Shown: in pieces, positions 43,575 through 55,450 of the stretch
Layout: every line of letters starts with the position of its first letter
How positions within the stretch are numbered: the stretch's first letter is position 1
Assembly: GCA_030704615.1 (NCBI GenBank)
Contig: CM060732.1
Coordinates: 43,197,053-43,257,052, forward strand
Direction: 5' to 3'
Length of the DNA stretch: 60,000 nt
Source: Takakia lepidozioides
Lineage: Eukaryota; Streptophyta; Takakiopsida; Takakiales; Takakiaceae
Translations under genes and position numbers: made by a program
Notes under the pieces: model-generated
What the model saw: only the letters and a program-made list of their open reading frames with translations
Database searches by the model: none
What the model was told of the DNA's origin: nothing

Positions 43575-46500
43575 ATGAGGATGGAAAGAGTGGAGGAAGA
43601 GGAAAAGGAGGAAGAAGAGGGAATACAGGAAAGTGTGGCGATGGAGGAGCACGAATCTGGAGAAGAACAACAACCCACCATAGTTCCAGGAACAGGCGAG
43701 GAGGACACTGCGTCTGAGGGAGAGACAGACGACATGGAGGAAGATGTTGACACTGGCCTCACGAAGAATCTGACTACGGGAAAGAGGAAGGGGGAGAGGC
43801 TCACCTACATAGTCGGCGAAGAGAGCAGCCCGAAGCGGAAAGGGTCCCCGGCAATTGGGGAGTCTTCTCGAGTAGCTACGAAAAAGGTAAAATCTACAGG
43901 ACCCACATTTGTGAAGAATTCGGCTTTCAATGGCAGGTATTTGAGAAAGAAAGAACCATTCAGTGGCAGCTCAAACAGTGTGCGTTGCCGCACACTGTTT
44001 GAGCTGCACATGTCACTGTTTAAGGGTGCAAAATTCTTCCTTCAACGACACCTTTCTGAGGATGAAATGAACCCTTCACTTCCAGCTCAAACAGTGTGCG
44101 GCAACGCACACTGTTTGAGCAGATATTTTCAATGTTTTAGGGTGCAAAATTTGGTCTTGTAGTCAGTTATCTGAGGGTGAAATAAACCCTTCACTGCCAG
44201 CTCAAACAGTGTGCGGCAACGCACACTGTTTGAGCTGAACATTTCAATGTTTTAGGGTGCAAAAATTTGGACCTCATGGGCACCTTTCTGAGGAAGGAAT
44301 GAACCCTGCACTGCCAGCTCAAACAGTGTGCGGCAACGCACACTGTTTGAGCTGAACATTTCAATGTTTTAGGGTGCAAAATTTGGACTTCATGGGCACC
44401 TTTCTGAGGATGGAATGAACCCTGCACTGCCAGCTCAAACAGTGTGCGGCAACGCACACTGTTTGAGCTGAACATTTCAATGTTTTAGGGTGCAAAATTT
44501 GGACTTCATGGGCACCTTTCTGAGGATAAAATGAACCCTGCACTGCCAGCTCAAACAGTGTGCGGCAACGCACACTGTTTGAGCTGAACATTTCAATGTT
44601 TCAGGGTGCAAAATTTGGACTTCATGGGCACCTTTCTGAGGATGGAATGAACCCTGCACTGCCAGCTCAAACAGTGTGCGGCAACGCACACTGTTTGAGC
44701 TGAACATTTCAATGTTTGAGGGTGCAAAATTTGGACTTCATGGGCACCTTTCTAAGGATAAAATGAACCCTGCACTGCCAGCTCAAACAGTGTGCGTTGC
44801 CGCACACTGTTTGAGCTGAACGTGTCAATGGTTTAGGGTGCAAAATTTGGACTTCAGGGGCACCTATCTGAGGATGGAATAAACCCTCCACTGCCAGCCC
44901 AAACAGTGTGCGGCAACGCACACTGTTTGAGCTGAACATTTCAATGTTTCAGGTGCAAAATTTGGACTTCATGGGCACCTTTCTGAGGATGGAATGAACC
45001 CTGCATTGCCAGCTCAAACACACTGTTTGAGCAGATCTTTTCAATGTTTTAGGGTGCAAAATTTGGACTTCATGGGCACCTTTCTGAGGATGAAATGAAC
45101 CCTTCACTGTCAGCCCAAACAGTGTGCGGCAACGCACACTGTTTGAGCAGAACATTTCAATGTTTTAGGGTGCAAAATTTGGACTTCAGGGGCTTCTATC
45201 TGAGGATGAAATGAACCCTTCACTGCCAGCTCAAACAGTGTGCGTTGCCGCACACTGTTTGAGCTGAACGTTTCAATGGTTTAGGGTGCAAAATTTGGAC
45301 TTCAGGGGCACCTATCTGAGGATGAAATGAACCCTTCACTGTCAGCCCAAACAGTGTGCGGCAACGCACACTGTTTGAGCTGAACATTTCAATGTTTTAG
45401 GGTGCAAAATTTGGACTTCAGGGGCACCTATCTGAGGATGAAATGAACCCTTCACTGCCAGCTCAAACAGTGTGCGTTGCCGCACACTGTTTGAGCTGAA
45501 CGTTTCAATGGTTTAGGGTGCAAAATTTGGACTTCAGGGGCACCTATCTGAGGATGAAATGAACCCTTCACTGTCAGCCCAAATAGTGTGCGGCAAGGCA
45601 CACTGTTTGAGTTGAACATTTCAATGTTTTAGGGTGCAAAATTTGGACTTCAGGGGCACCTATCTGAGGATGAAATGAACCCTTCACTGCCAGCTCAAAC
45701 AGTGTGCGTTGCCGCACACTGTTTGAGCTGAACGTTTCAATGGTTTAGGGTGCAAAATTTGGACTTCAGGGGCACCTATCTGAGGATGAAATGAACCCTT
45801 CACTGCCAGCCCAAACAGTGTGCGGCAACGCACACTGTTTGAGCTGAACATTTCAATGTTTTAGGGTGCAAAATTTGGACTTCAGGGGCACCTATCTGAT
45901 GATGAAATGAACCCTGCACTGCCAGCTCAAACAGTGTGCGGCAACGCACACTGTTTGAGCAGATCTTTTCAATGTTTTAGGGTGCAAAATTTGGTCTTGT
46001 AGTCAGTTATCTGAGGGTGAAATGAACCCTTCACTGCCAGCTCAAACAGTGTGCGGCAACGCACACTGTTTGAGCTGAACATTTCAATGTTTTAGGGTGC
46101 AAAATTTGGACTTCAGTGGCACCTTTCTCAGGATGAAATGAACCCTGCACTGCCAGCTCAAAGAGTGTGCGGCAACGCACACTGTTTGAGCAGAACTTTT
46201 CATTGTTTTAGGGTGCAAATTTTGGCCTTCCAGGCACATATCTGAGGGTGAAATGAACCCTTCACTGCGAGCTGAAACAGTGTGCTGTAACGCACACTGT
46301 TTGAGTAGAACATATCAATATTTAAGGGCGCAACATTCGGCCTTCATGGGCAGATATCTGTGGATGAAATGAACCCTTCACTGCTAGCTCAAACAGTGTG
46401 CGGCAACGCACACTGTTTAAGCTGAACATTTCAATGTTTTAGGGTGCAAAATTTGGACTTCAGGGGCACATTTCTGAGGATAAAATGAACCCTTCACTGT

Positions 46501-48464
46501 CAGCTCAAACATTTTGCGGAACCGCACACTGTTTAAGCAGAACATATCAATATTAAAGGGCACAACGTTCGGCCCTCATGGGCAGATATCTAAGGATGAA
46601 ATGAATCCTTTACTGCCAGCTCAAACAGTGTGCGGCAACGCACACTGTTTGAGCAGAACTTTTCAATGTTCTTTCCCTGTGAAAATCGGCAACATAGGGC
46701 AGGTCCGTGAGGATGAATGAACACTTACCTGGCAGCTCAAAGAAGACTTACCTGTTTGATCCCACTTTTTCATGCATCAGTCGACGTTTCATGCCTCTCT
46801 TATAAGAATTTTATTGAACAACCTTGCAGGAGAAAATGCAAAGTGTGGCGGATGAGGTCCCTTCGGGTCATGGGAAGGAGACCATAGTTGATGTTGACGA
46901 TGAGTTTTATGAAAGCAAAGCCGCTGAGATGCTGGGGGGTCAAAAGGTGAACTCTCAGCTTGTGGTGCAAAGTATGCTTGCTCCTGGTGGGAGGTTGAAG
47001 ATTCCCCTGTGTAGGTTGGTTTCCATGCCCGTCGTTCGTCCACCCCTTGTCAAGGACATTCTCAAGCTGGAGGACGAGTTTGTTCATGGGTATTTGGATG
47101 GATCCGCAGTCTTTTACGTTTCTACTAGGGATTCTAGAGGTAACGAGCTCCTTGTGGATGAGTCAATCATCGGCTCCTGGGACCCCATTTGGAGACAGGT
47201 GAACGAATCCTTCGAACTTCTTCTCTCCAGGAAACCTTCCACCCAGGTATTCTCAGCCCTTGCCAGCTATTTGAAAGCCTCGGGCATGAGAGTCGTGAAG
47301 ACATGGAATTGTGTGAACAGCATGTACCTTACGAAGGGGGATCGTCCGGGAGAGATGGTGAGTTTCCCTTCTTCTTCCTCTTCTTTTTTGTTCTGGGATT
47401 GTGTTGTATAGGTCGCTCGAACTCATATGTAGGGGGCCCGATTTTATTTTGGTTCTTAGTTCCTTGTGGATGTCATGTTCGCAGACTCGTCTGTTTGAAG
47501 CTGTTTGTCTCGTCCGGGTGCATCCATCAACGACTCCGGCCGGCATTACGGAGTTTGCCATCACTCACGGGGGCAAGTTCATAGATGACAGGACAGATCC
47601 TCCCACGGATGACATGCATCACAACTACGTCGACAGCAACGTGTGCTTGCGAAGGGGGAATGGGGTTCCTTGGAGAGGGGCGAGGGAGAGGAGCCCGGCT
47701 TTCATTCAAACGATTGTGGAGTGCTGCACCTACACAGACGCCAGAGTTCTGGATTTGTCGATGGGCACAGGTTCGTCTCTTCAACATTCACATTTCATGA
47801 GGTTTGATTGAGCTTGCACTTTCAGCACTTTCCACCGTTCCGAATGTGTCTTCAATGTCTGCTTACTTCATTCTATTCCACTGCAGGTGCTTCGTACCAC
47901 GCTTGCAAGGCCAGTGCACAACATCTCTTTGGGATTGAAGGGGATGCTGAGATTTACAAGAACCTCCTGATGGGTTTGGGTGGACACACTTCTCAAGTCC
48001 TTCCGAAGCCCTGTCCCGCTGATACTGATACAGAGGAGACTTCTGACAAGGAGCTGGACTCCGACTTTGCCTGTGAGTAAGTTCAACCTGTGCATGCTTT
48101 CATTGTTGTTTCAATATCGAGAATCGCTGTTCTTGAGGCAAAGTGCACATGGGAGACATCCTCTTCGTTGGACTTGTGCATTGCATCATTGTGTTAAAAA
48201 TGGGTTTTTGTGGACATGTGTAGGAGTCCGCGTGCTTCCACTTGCCCTCCTGGGCTATCACACCTATTTGGACTTGTTTTCAGTCCTCCTCGGTCTTGTG
48301 TGCTACCTGTCTATGCGGAGGCACTCGCAGCAAGCATGTCCGTTCATGGCACTCAGAGTCCACCTTGCGATGGCCTTCGTAGAACACGTGGTGTTGGGGC
48401 CAGAATCTTTGTAGATGACATAGCACAGGAGGTGGACACTGATTGTGATGACTGCGACACTTGA
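43575..48464 (+). CDS. ParB/Srx-like-DNA methyltransferase fusion, internally deleted but open (copy 2)
   Basis: Exons: 43575-43886, 46830-47357, 47485-47770, 47887-48076, 48224-48464. GT-AG sites and phases fit; 518 codons with no stop. Exon 1 is acidic with GKRKGERL and SPKRKGSP. Exon 2 starts like copy 1 exon 2 (GGQKVNSQLVVQSML, IPLCRLVSMPVVRPPL), then jumps from SFELLLSRKPSTQVF directly into LASYLKASGMRVVKTWNCVN, which is copy 1 exon 7. The deletion therefore removes the DGNHR half of the ParB domain, exons 3-6 and methyltransferase motif IV, and keeps the frame. The last three exons have lengths 286, 190 and 241 bp (286, 190 and 259 in copy 1) and keep motif I (VLDLSMGTG..YHACKASAQHLFGIEGD) and the C-terminal LPVYAEA. 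It can hardly methylate DNA; it may be a binding-only or antagonistic form. Confidence 0.82.
43965..46662. repeat. 24-unit tandem array of 116-bp repeats with nested palindromes, in intron 1 of copy 2
   Basis: Each unit has a near-perfect palindrome (CTCAAACAGTGTGCG arm, a 4-base asymmetric centre, CGCACACTGTTTGAG arm). A second small palindrome (AACATTTCAATGTT) and a spacer beginning AGGGTGCAAAATTTGGAC follow. Most units have centre GCAA; units near 43980, 44790, 45239, 45475 and 45706 have the reversed centre TTGC, and the last four also carry GAACGTTTCAATGGTTT-type flanks. From about 45230 to 45850 the two types alternate, a 233-bp higher-order repeat. One unit (about 45012) has lost its centre, and units after 46160 are degenerate. 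ORFs spanning it (SNSVRCRTLFEL type) are artefacts. Confidence 0.95.
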
Positions 48465-48829
48465 TATGAAGTCTTCTTTTGGTTTAATTCTGGGACAAAT
48501 TTGAAATGGGATGGTTGTGTGTCCTTATTGTCCTGTTTGCAATGTGTGCGTGGAATTCACATTCATGGTTCCAAACTATTGTTGGAGATGGGGGTTGCAT
48601 GGACTGCCCGGATTGTTCCTTCAATATATTTGTTGTTTTGTGGACCTCATAGACTTGAGTACATTGCAAAAACAAACAAACCACTTTGGTTCGTTTACAT
48701 CATTCTCGCATCATTTGCTAGTACGTCCCCAAACCATTCCTGCTAGAAGAATGGTTGGTGAATCCATCACGGTGAAGTCCACCTCATCAAAGACTGTTCA
48801 GGCATTCTCAATTCTCCCCACATCAACCC
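48465..48829. other. Methyltransferase 3' flank in copy 2
   Basis: No gene seen. T-rich, non-coding, up to the CGGAAATAGG repeats. Confidence 0.5.
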
Positions 48830-48977
48830 GCGGAAATAGGTGACACCACTCGGAAATAGGTGACATCCGCGGAAATAGGCACTGTTTGCATGCTGACGTG
48901 GCGTGAGCCTGTGCTGGGCTCACGCTTTCCTGGGCTCACAGGCTCATGCCTCCAGGCTCACGGAATAGCACCCCCCG
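48830..48977. repeat. Right terminal and subterminal repeats, copy 2
   Basis: Three CGGAAATAGG units (48832-48881; the copy 1 left end also has CCGCGGAAA), then GCTGACGTGGCGTGAGCC and five or more GTGAGC/GCTCAC hexamers. The tip reads inwards GGGGGTGCTATTCCGTGAGCC. Confidence 0.75.
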
Positions 48978-48986
48978 AAGACACTA
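48978..48986. repeat. Target-site duplication, right, copy 2
   Basis: AAGACACTA. The CACTA reading frame (KTLVPRKVLRHFP) resumes here in the frame left at 38114. Confidence 0.82.
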
Positions 48987-50650
48987 GTACCTCGTAAGGT
49001 CCTTCGACATTTCCCTATCATTCCAAGGCTGCTTCGAATGTATAAAGCCAAATCCATCTCAGAGTTAATGTCATGGCACTTTAAGAATCGAAGTCTGGAT
49101 GGCTTGGTTAGGCACCCAGCAGACAGCAAGGCTTGGGCCCACATTGACCAAAAGGGGCCTGAGTTTGCAGCGGACCCCAGAAATCTGCGATTGGGTCTCG
49201 CATGGGATGGTGTCAATCCTTACAGTGATAAATCAAACAAATGGTCAACTTGGCCTATCATGTTGGTAAACTATAATCTTCCACCCTGGCTGTGTACTAA
49301 GCCATTTTTCACGATGTTGGCTTTATTGATTCCTGGACCACAATCTGTGGGAAATGACAATGCAGATGTTTATCTGCAGCCCCTTGTGGATGAGCTGAAA
49401 TTGTTGTGGGAAGTTGGTGTGGAGGCATTGGATGGAAATAGCCTAGTGGGGCAACAGTCATTTCGCATGAGGGCCATCTTGATCTGGTCAATCCACGACT
49501 TTCCAGCTTATGGGTTGCTAGCAGGATGCGCACACGGGGGATACAAGGCCTGCCCAGCTTGCGGCCCTAATGTTGATTCCAGGTACTCCAAGGCATGCAA
49601 AAAAGTTTTGTATCCTGGTCATAGGAGATACTTGCCTGCTGTTCATCCCTATAGGAGTAACTTGTCCCACTTTAATGGACATGTGGAACATAGAGCAGCT
49701 CCTATGGTGGTTACTGCAAGTGAGCAATTTGACCGGGCTACAACTAGAGAGTTGTATCTCGCAATGGGAGGGGCTGAGGGGGGAAAACAGGACCCTTCAA
49801 AGGAACATGGCATGAAACGGGTCACTATTTTGAACCAATTGGAAAGACTTACTCATCCGATACACACTGGATGTGATGCATTGTGAAAAAAATTTGTGTG
49901 AGAATGTGCTGAGAACCATTCTTGGGGAGAAGGACACAACCACATCTAGGAAGGATATGGAACTCAATGTCATTCGTGAACACTTGTGGTTGAGACCCCA
50001 TCCCTCTCACCCGAACAAGTTGGTGAAGCCTTTGGCCCCATATGTTCTTCCTGAAGATGAGAAGGTGTTGTTTTTGGAAACATTGGCTGCAGTAAAGGCC
50101 CCCACAGGTTATGCTGCCACATTCCAGAAACATGTGGCTAACAATAAACTGTCTACAATGAAAACCCATGACTACCATGTAATGATGCAGCTGATTTTAC
50201 CTCTTTGCATTCGAGGGGTATTGGGAAAGGGTCCACGGATGGCAATTATGAGGCTTTCTCGAGTCTTCCGAAAAGTGTGTGCAAAGATCATTAATCCAGC
50301 TGAGCTACCGGCCTTAAAAGAAGATGTTGCAATCACTATGTGTCTGCTGGAGAAGAATTCCCTCCGTCATTTTTTGATATCATGACTCACTTGCTTGTAC
50401 ACCTTGTGGACAAATTGGAGGTGTGTGGTCCCGTGTCTAGCCATTGGATGTATCATATGGAACGGTATATGAAGACATTTAAAGGCTATGTAAGGAATAT
50501 GAGCCGACCTGAAGGGAGCATGGCGGAAGGGTATGTGGAGCTTGCCTCCGCCTTCTACCATTTTGCCTCTGCCTTGCAAGTGCATTCAAGTTGGCAATGG
50601 CCAATTCATTTGCCTCACTCAAAGGAACACAAACAGCAAGCTCAGTCATG
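48987..50650 (+). pseudogene. CACTA transposase TNP2, central part and DUF4218
   Basis: TNP2 core: VPRKVLRHFPIIPRLLRMYKA, RHPADSKAWAHID, DPRNLRLGLAWDGVNPY, WPIMLVNYNLPPWLC, LLIPGPQSVGND, VYLQPLVDELKLLW, FPAYGLLAGCAHGGYKACPAC. The frame shifts near 49855 and continues DVMHCEKNLCENVLRTILG-like. DUF4218 follows at about 50340-50535 (MTHLLVHLVDKLEVCGPVSSHWMYHMERYMKTFKGYVRN..RPEGSMAEGY). The homology ends at about 50535, where minus-strand sequence takes over. Confidence 0.88.
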
Positions 50651-51690
50651 ATGTTATGAGGAATTTCAGGAGGCACCATGCCTACATATGTGTCTCCCTC
50701 ACCCAATGCCACTTCTGTAATATCGTGAACCACTCGTCGGGATCGAGGGTCCTTGTGAAGGACCACCTTCCAATTCCCTCGTGAACTTTTTTCATCCGAG
50801 AAAAAAACTTGCTCCACCTGACTAGGGAATGTCCAGGGCTGCTCCATCCGAGGTAACATGCGACTGAAGTCAACCAAGAGAAAGCCATAATCATCTCATT
50901 TCATGGTGGCATTCCGGCCCACCATGTGTGACCTCACCCATCTACACAAGAACATAATTGGGTGAAGAATTCCGTAATCCAGTTGAATTATTTCTCTTAC
51001 AACACCCACATATTCCAATTGGGATAACACTCGTTTGGACATATCTGCTCTGTTTTCACTTTCCTGATGGAATACTTGAGCAACTCCAGAATCAAATGTC
51101 ACCCTGTCTGTGGCGCCAGTCCCATCACGTATTGCTCGAAAGTGATTGCCGTAAGCATACATGGACTTGAAGCCCAAGGACTGTACTGCTGGTGGTATAC
51201 ATAAATGGCATATGTCCAAATCATAGGACTCACCTGAACTCACCTTGCGTTGGACAACACCTTCAATCCATTCATGGAATGGAGCCAGTAAGCGCATATC
51301 TGTTGGGTATGGAATTTCTCCATTGTGGTGGTCTTGGTCTTGTCCACAAAGGAATGTTGTTCTGAACTCAGTGCGGGATGCTTCTATGAGTGCCATCTCC
51401 TCTTCATAGGCCCTGTCCAAATGAGAATTGCAAATTAGGATTACAGCTTATACCATTGGCAGAAATGAAACACACAGGATATGATAAGCAACATACTTAC
51501 TCAAGGAATGGTTTCATGCAATCTGTGTTGTGCAAAATATACTCGTGTGCACTGTCTCGTTCTTGAATGGTGAGGACTCATACACTTCCCAATCCTTGAA
51601 CCACCTCCCCACTAACTGAGTCTTCTTCATTGGAGTCCCACACCCTTCGGCTTGTAGCATGAAATTCAGCCATATACTCAATTAGAAACC
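50535..51690 (-). pseudogene. CACTA transposase C-terminal part (DUF4216), inverted
   Basis: Read on the minus strand: AHEYILHNTDCMKPFLE (about 51580-51500), an intron, then AYEEEMALIEASRTEF.. and the DUF4216 pattern YVGVVREIIQLDYG..CRWV, a stop at about 50893, DYGFLLVDFSRMLPRMEQPWTFPSQVEQVFF..WKVVLHKDPR, ending QNGRRRRQAP at about 50535. This normally follows DUF4218 on the same strand, so the 3' third of the coding region has been inverted, or a second copy lies head to head. Confidence 0.8.
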
Positions 51691-52519
51691 CTAGGGCCAG
51701 TTGTGCTATGGTCTAGAGTTGGTTTCTGCTATTGCATGTATTTTTCCAGGGTTTAGACTTGATACAACATGGTACCTTGCATGGGTGGGAGTGACTGAGC
51801 TATTGGGGTGGGCAAAATTCTGACAAACACACTTTCATTTGTGACAGTGAACCCTAAACAGTCATGGAGTTGTGGCCTGCATACTTTTCTGACCCTAGTC
51901 AATGGTGGCCCAATTGTGGCAAAAAGGTGAATGCATGTTGGATTATAGAGAGTAGCAGATGCAATTGAGCATATGAACTAGTGTGAGAAGTTGAGTTGGG
52001 TGTTTCCTAGAACAAATGTAGGTTGTTATTGTCAGTTGCTACCAGCAAGGCAAAGATGTATGCATGATTTGTGAGAGGCATGGATAGCTAAAGGAGCAGG
52101 GATAGAGTGTGGGTCCAGATTCATCCAAGAGGGCCACATTTCAAGCACAACATTGCCTATGATTCCCTGTGGAAGGATAGCTACAAGAAACCTGCATGGG
52201 TAGATGGTCAACTGGAAGCCGCAGCAGCAGCGGCGACACAATTGGTAAAATCAGGCGATGAGGGCACCTTCTTCAACACATTTCACCCTGTTTTTCTCCC
52301 TTATCAGAATCGGCCCTAAATTTCCATGTTGAATTATGCAAGTTAGCTAGTTGAGTGAATCTTTGATAGATTGGAGTGACTTTGACATGATACTGCCAAT
52401 GTGACAACAGGAAAGTATCCAAAAACAAGTACAAGAGATGAGGAGAAGGTGTGGAATGAATACTTTTCTGATCCAGTCAATGGTGGGACAACCGAGGCAA
52501 AAAGGTGAATGCCTGGCAG
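51691..52519. other. Unassigned stretch after the CACTA element
   Basis: No gene seen. It includes a degenerate AAACCCTAGGG sequence (about 51687-51697) and short AT-rich stretches. The 3' CACTA terminus (CACTA...TAGTG) was not located. Confidence 0.4.
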
Positions 52520-55450
52520 ATTACCAGATGTCATTTTGAACACTGCCTTGGTGGAAATATATGCCAAATGTGGGTGCATCGAGGATGCCAAGGGAGTGTT
52601 CAACACTATGGCTAAACGAGATGTGGTCTCGTGGAGTGCGATGCTTGCAGGGGCATGGGATGGAGGCTTTGGAGACCTATGAGCAAATGATGGGGGAAGG
52701 GTGAAGCCCGACCACATAACATTTGTGTGTGTTGGCAGTGAGTGTGGGAGCCTGGCAGCCCTGGAAAAGGGCAAAGAGATCCATCGTGACAATTTGCAAT
52801 TGTACCAGATGTCATCCTGAACATGACTGCTCTGGTGGACACATGTATGCCAAATGTGGGAGCATTGAGGTTGCGAAAGGAGTGTTCAACACTATGGCTG
52901 AACAAGATTGTGCGTTTGCAGTGCGTGTGAAAGTCTGGCAGCCCTGCAAAAGGGCAAAGTGGTGCATGGTTGCATCACCAAAGCTGGAATTGTAACAGAT
53001 GCGATTCTGAACAATGCCCTCGTGGACATGTATGCCAAATATATGTGAGAGCATTGAGGATGCGGAGGGAGTGTTCAACACCATGGCTGAACAAGATGTG
53101 GTGTCGTGGAGCGCGATGCTTGCAGGATGTGCACAGCAGTGAAGTGGGATGGAGCCTTTGGAGACCTATCATGACCAAATGATGGGGGAAGGGATGAAGC
53201 CCAACCACAACACATTTGTGTGCGTTTGCAGTGTGTGTGCAAGCCTGGCAGCTCTGGAAAAGGGAAGAGGTCCATGGTTTCATTGTCAAAGCTGGAATTG
53301 TATTTGACGTGATTCTGAACAATGCCCTCGTGGACATGTATGCCAAATGTGGGAGCATCAAGGGCAAGCCTGGCAGCTCTGGAAAAGGGATGAGGTCCAT
53401 GGTTTCATTGTCAAAGCTGGAATTATACCTGATGTGATTCGAGACAATGCCCTCGTGGACATGTATGCCAATTGTTTCAGCATGAAGGGCAAGCCTGGCA
53501 GCTCTGGAAAAGGGAAGATCGGGTCCATGGTTTCATTGTCAAAGCTGGAATTGTACCTGATGTGATTCTGGACAATGCCCTCGTGGACATGTATGCCAAA
53601 TGTGTTAGCATGAAGGGCAAGCCTGGCAGCTCTGGAAAAGGGAAGATCAGGTCCGTGGTTTCATTGTCTAAGCTGGAATTGTACCTGATTGTGATTCTGG
53701 ACAATGCCCTCGTGGACATGTATGCCAAACGTGGGAGCATGAAGGGCAAGCCTGCCAGCTCTGGGAAATGGAAGATCGGGTCTATGGTTTCATTGTCAAA
53801 GCTTGCATTGTACCTGATTGTGATTTTGGACAATGCCCTCGTGGACATGTATGCCAAACGTGGGAGCATCAATGGCAAGCCTGCCAGCTCTGGAAAAGGG
53901 AAGATCAGGTCCATGGTTTCATTGTCAAAGCTGGAATTGTACCTGATTGTGATTCTGGACAATGCCCTCGTGGACATGTATGCCAAATGTGGGAGCATCA
54001 AGGGCAAGCCTGCCAGCTCTGGAAAAAGGAAGAGGTCCATGGTTTCATTGTCAAAGCTAGAATTATACCTGATGTGATTCTGGACAATGCCCTCGTGGAC
54101 ATGTATGCCAAATGTGTCAACATGAAGGGCAAGCCTGGCAGTTCTGGAAAAGGGAAGAGGTCCATGGTTTCATTGTCAAAGCTGGAATTGTACCTGATGT
54201 GATTCTGGACAATGCCCTCGTGGACATATGCCAAACGTGGGAGCATCAATGGCAAGCCTGCCAGCTTTGGAAAAAGGAAGATCAGGTCCATGGTTTCATT
54301 GTCAAAGCTGGAATTGTACCTGATTGTGATTCTGGACAATGCCCTCGTGGACATGTATGCCAAATGTGGGAGCATCAAGGGCAAGCCTGCCAGCTCTGGA
54401 AAAGGGAAGAGGTCTATGGTTTCATTGTCAAAGCTGGAATTATACCTGATGTGATTCTGGACAATGCCCTCGTGGACATGTATGCCAAATGTGTTAGCAT
54501 GAAGGGCAAGCCTGGCAGCTCTGGAAAAGGGAAGATCAGGTCCGTGGTTTCATTGTCTAAGCTGGAATTGTACCTGATGTGATTCTGGACAATGCCCTCG
54601 TGGACATGTATGCCAAATGTGTTAGCATGAAGGGCAAGCCTGGCAGCTCTGGAAAAGGGAAGATCAGGTCCGTGGTTTCATTGTCTAAGCTGGAATTGTA
54701 CCTGATTGTGATTCTGGACAATGCCCTCGTGGACATGTATGCCAAACGTGGGAGCATGAAGGGCAAGCCTGCCAGCTCTGGGAAATGGAAGATCGGGTCT
54801 ATGGTTTCATTGTCAAAGCTTGCATTGTACCTGATTGTGATTTTGGACAATGCCCTCGTGGACATGTATGCCAAATGTGGGAGCATCAATGGCAAGCCTG
54901 CCAGCTCTGGAAAAGGGAAGATCAGGTCCATGGTTTCATTGTCAAAGCTGGAATTGTACCTGATTGTGATTCTGGACAATGCCCTCGTGGACATGTATGC
55001 CAAATGTGGGAGCATCAAGGGCAAGCCTGCCAGCTCTGGAAAAAGGAAGAGGTCCATGGTTTCATTGTCAAAGCTAGAATTATACCTGATGTGATTCTGG
55101 ACAATGCCCTCGTGGACATGTATGCCAAATGTGTCAGCATGAAGGGCAAGCCTGGCAGCTCTGGAAAAGGGAAGAGGTCCATGGTTTCATTGTCAAAGCT
55201 GGAATTGTACCTGATGTGATTTTGAACAATGCCCTCGTGGACATGTACGCCAAATGTGGGAGCATCAAGGGCAAGCTTGCCAGCTCTGGAAAAGGGAAGA
55301 TCAGGTCTATGGTTTCATTGTCAAAGTTGGAATTGTACCCGATTGTGATTCTGGACAGTGCCCTCGTGGACATGTATGCCAAATGTGGGAGCATCAAGGA
55401 TGCGAAGGCAGTTTTCCAACACTATGGCTCTTGGAGTGATTTTGACATGT
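52520..55450 (+). pseudogene. PPR (PLS-type) pseudogene expanded into a 127-bp tandem array
   Basis: The first 700 bp keep recognisable PPR sequence ([55 protein letters not shown]) with frameshifts. From 53290 a shortened unit repeats about 17 times: [30 protein letters not shown] is joined directly to KGKPGSSGKGK, which is the [13 protein letters not shown] segment read in another frame. Each unit is thus an internally deleted PPR module. Eight units (about 1017 bp) are duplicated: 53560-54190 matches 54577-55207. Long ORFs occur on both strands only because the repeats lack stops. PLS-type PPR proteins edit organellar RNA; this locus is not functional. Confidence 0.88.

Larger units (their letters stand above)
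38117..48977. mobile_element. Composite MULE-class transposon carrying a ParB-methyltransferase gene (copy 2)
   Basis: A 10.9 kb insertion in the CACTA transposase gene, inverted relative to copy 1. Flanks are AAGACACCA (38108-38116) and AAGACACTA (48978-48986); the match extends 2 bp further left, so the ends are certain to about 2 bp. The left tip CAGCGTAGCTAC followed by GGCGTGAGC closely matches copy 1. Contents: transposase leftwards (about 42660-38537) and ParB-methyltransferase rightwards (43575-48464), the same divergent pair as copy 1. A solo LTR (41664-42485) is nested in the transposase. Confidence 0.88.

Noticed and set aside
44191-45155. Repeated ORFs of the type MFSSNSVRCRTLFELAVQGSF
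   Set aside because: They recur with the 116-bp unit and encode the palindrome read through; no codon or splice logic supports a protein.
43965-46662. CRISPR-like array (regular repeats of constant length)
   Set aside because: The spacers are themselves repeated and nearly identical, the unit is 116 bp, and the array sits in a spliced plant transposon gene. It is a satellite, not a CRISPR.
53477-55094. Long ORFs on both strands of the PPR array
   Set aside because: They arise because the 126-129 bp units lack stops in several frames; the plus-strand source is a frameshifted PPR pseudogene.
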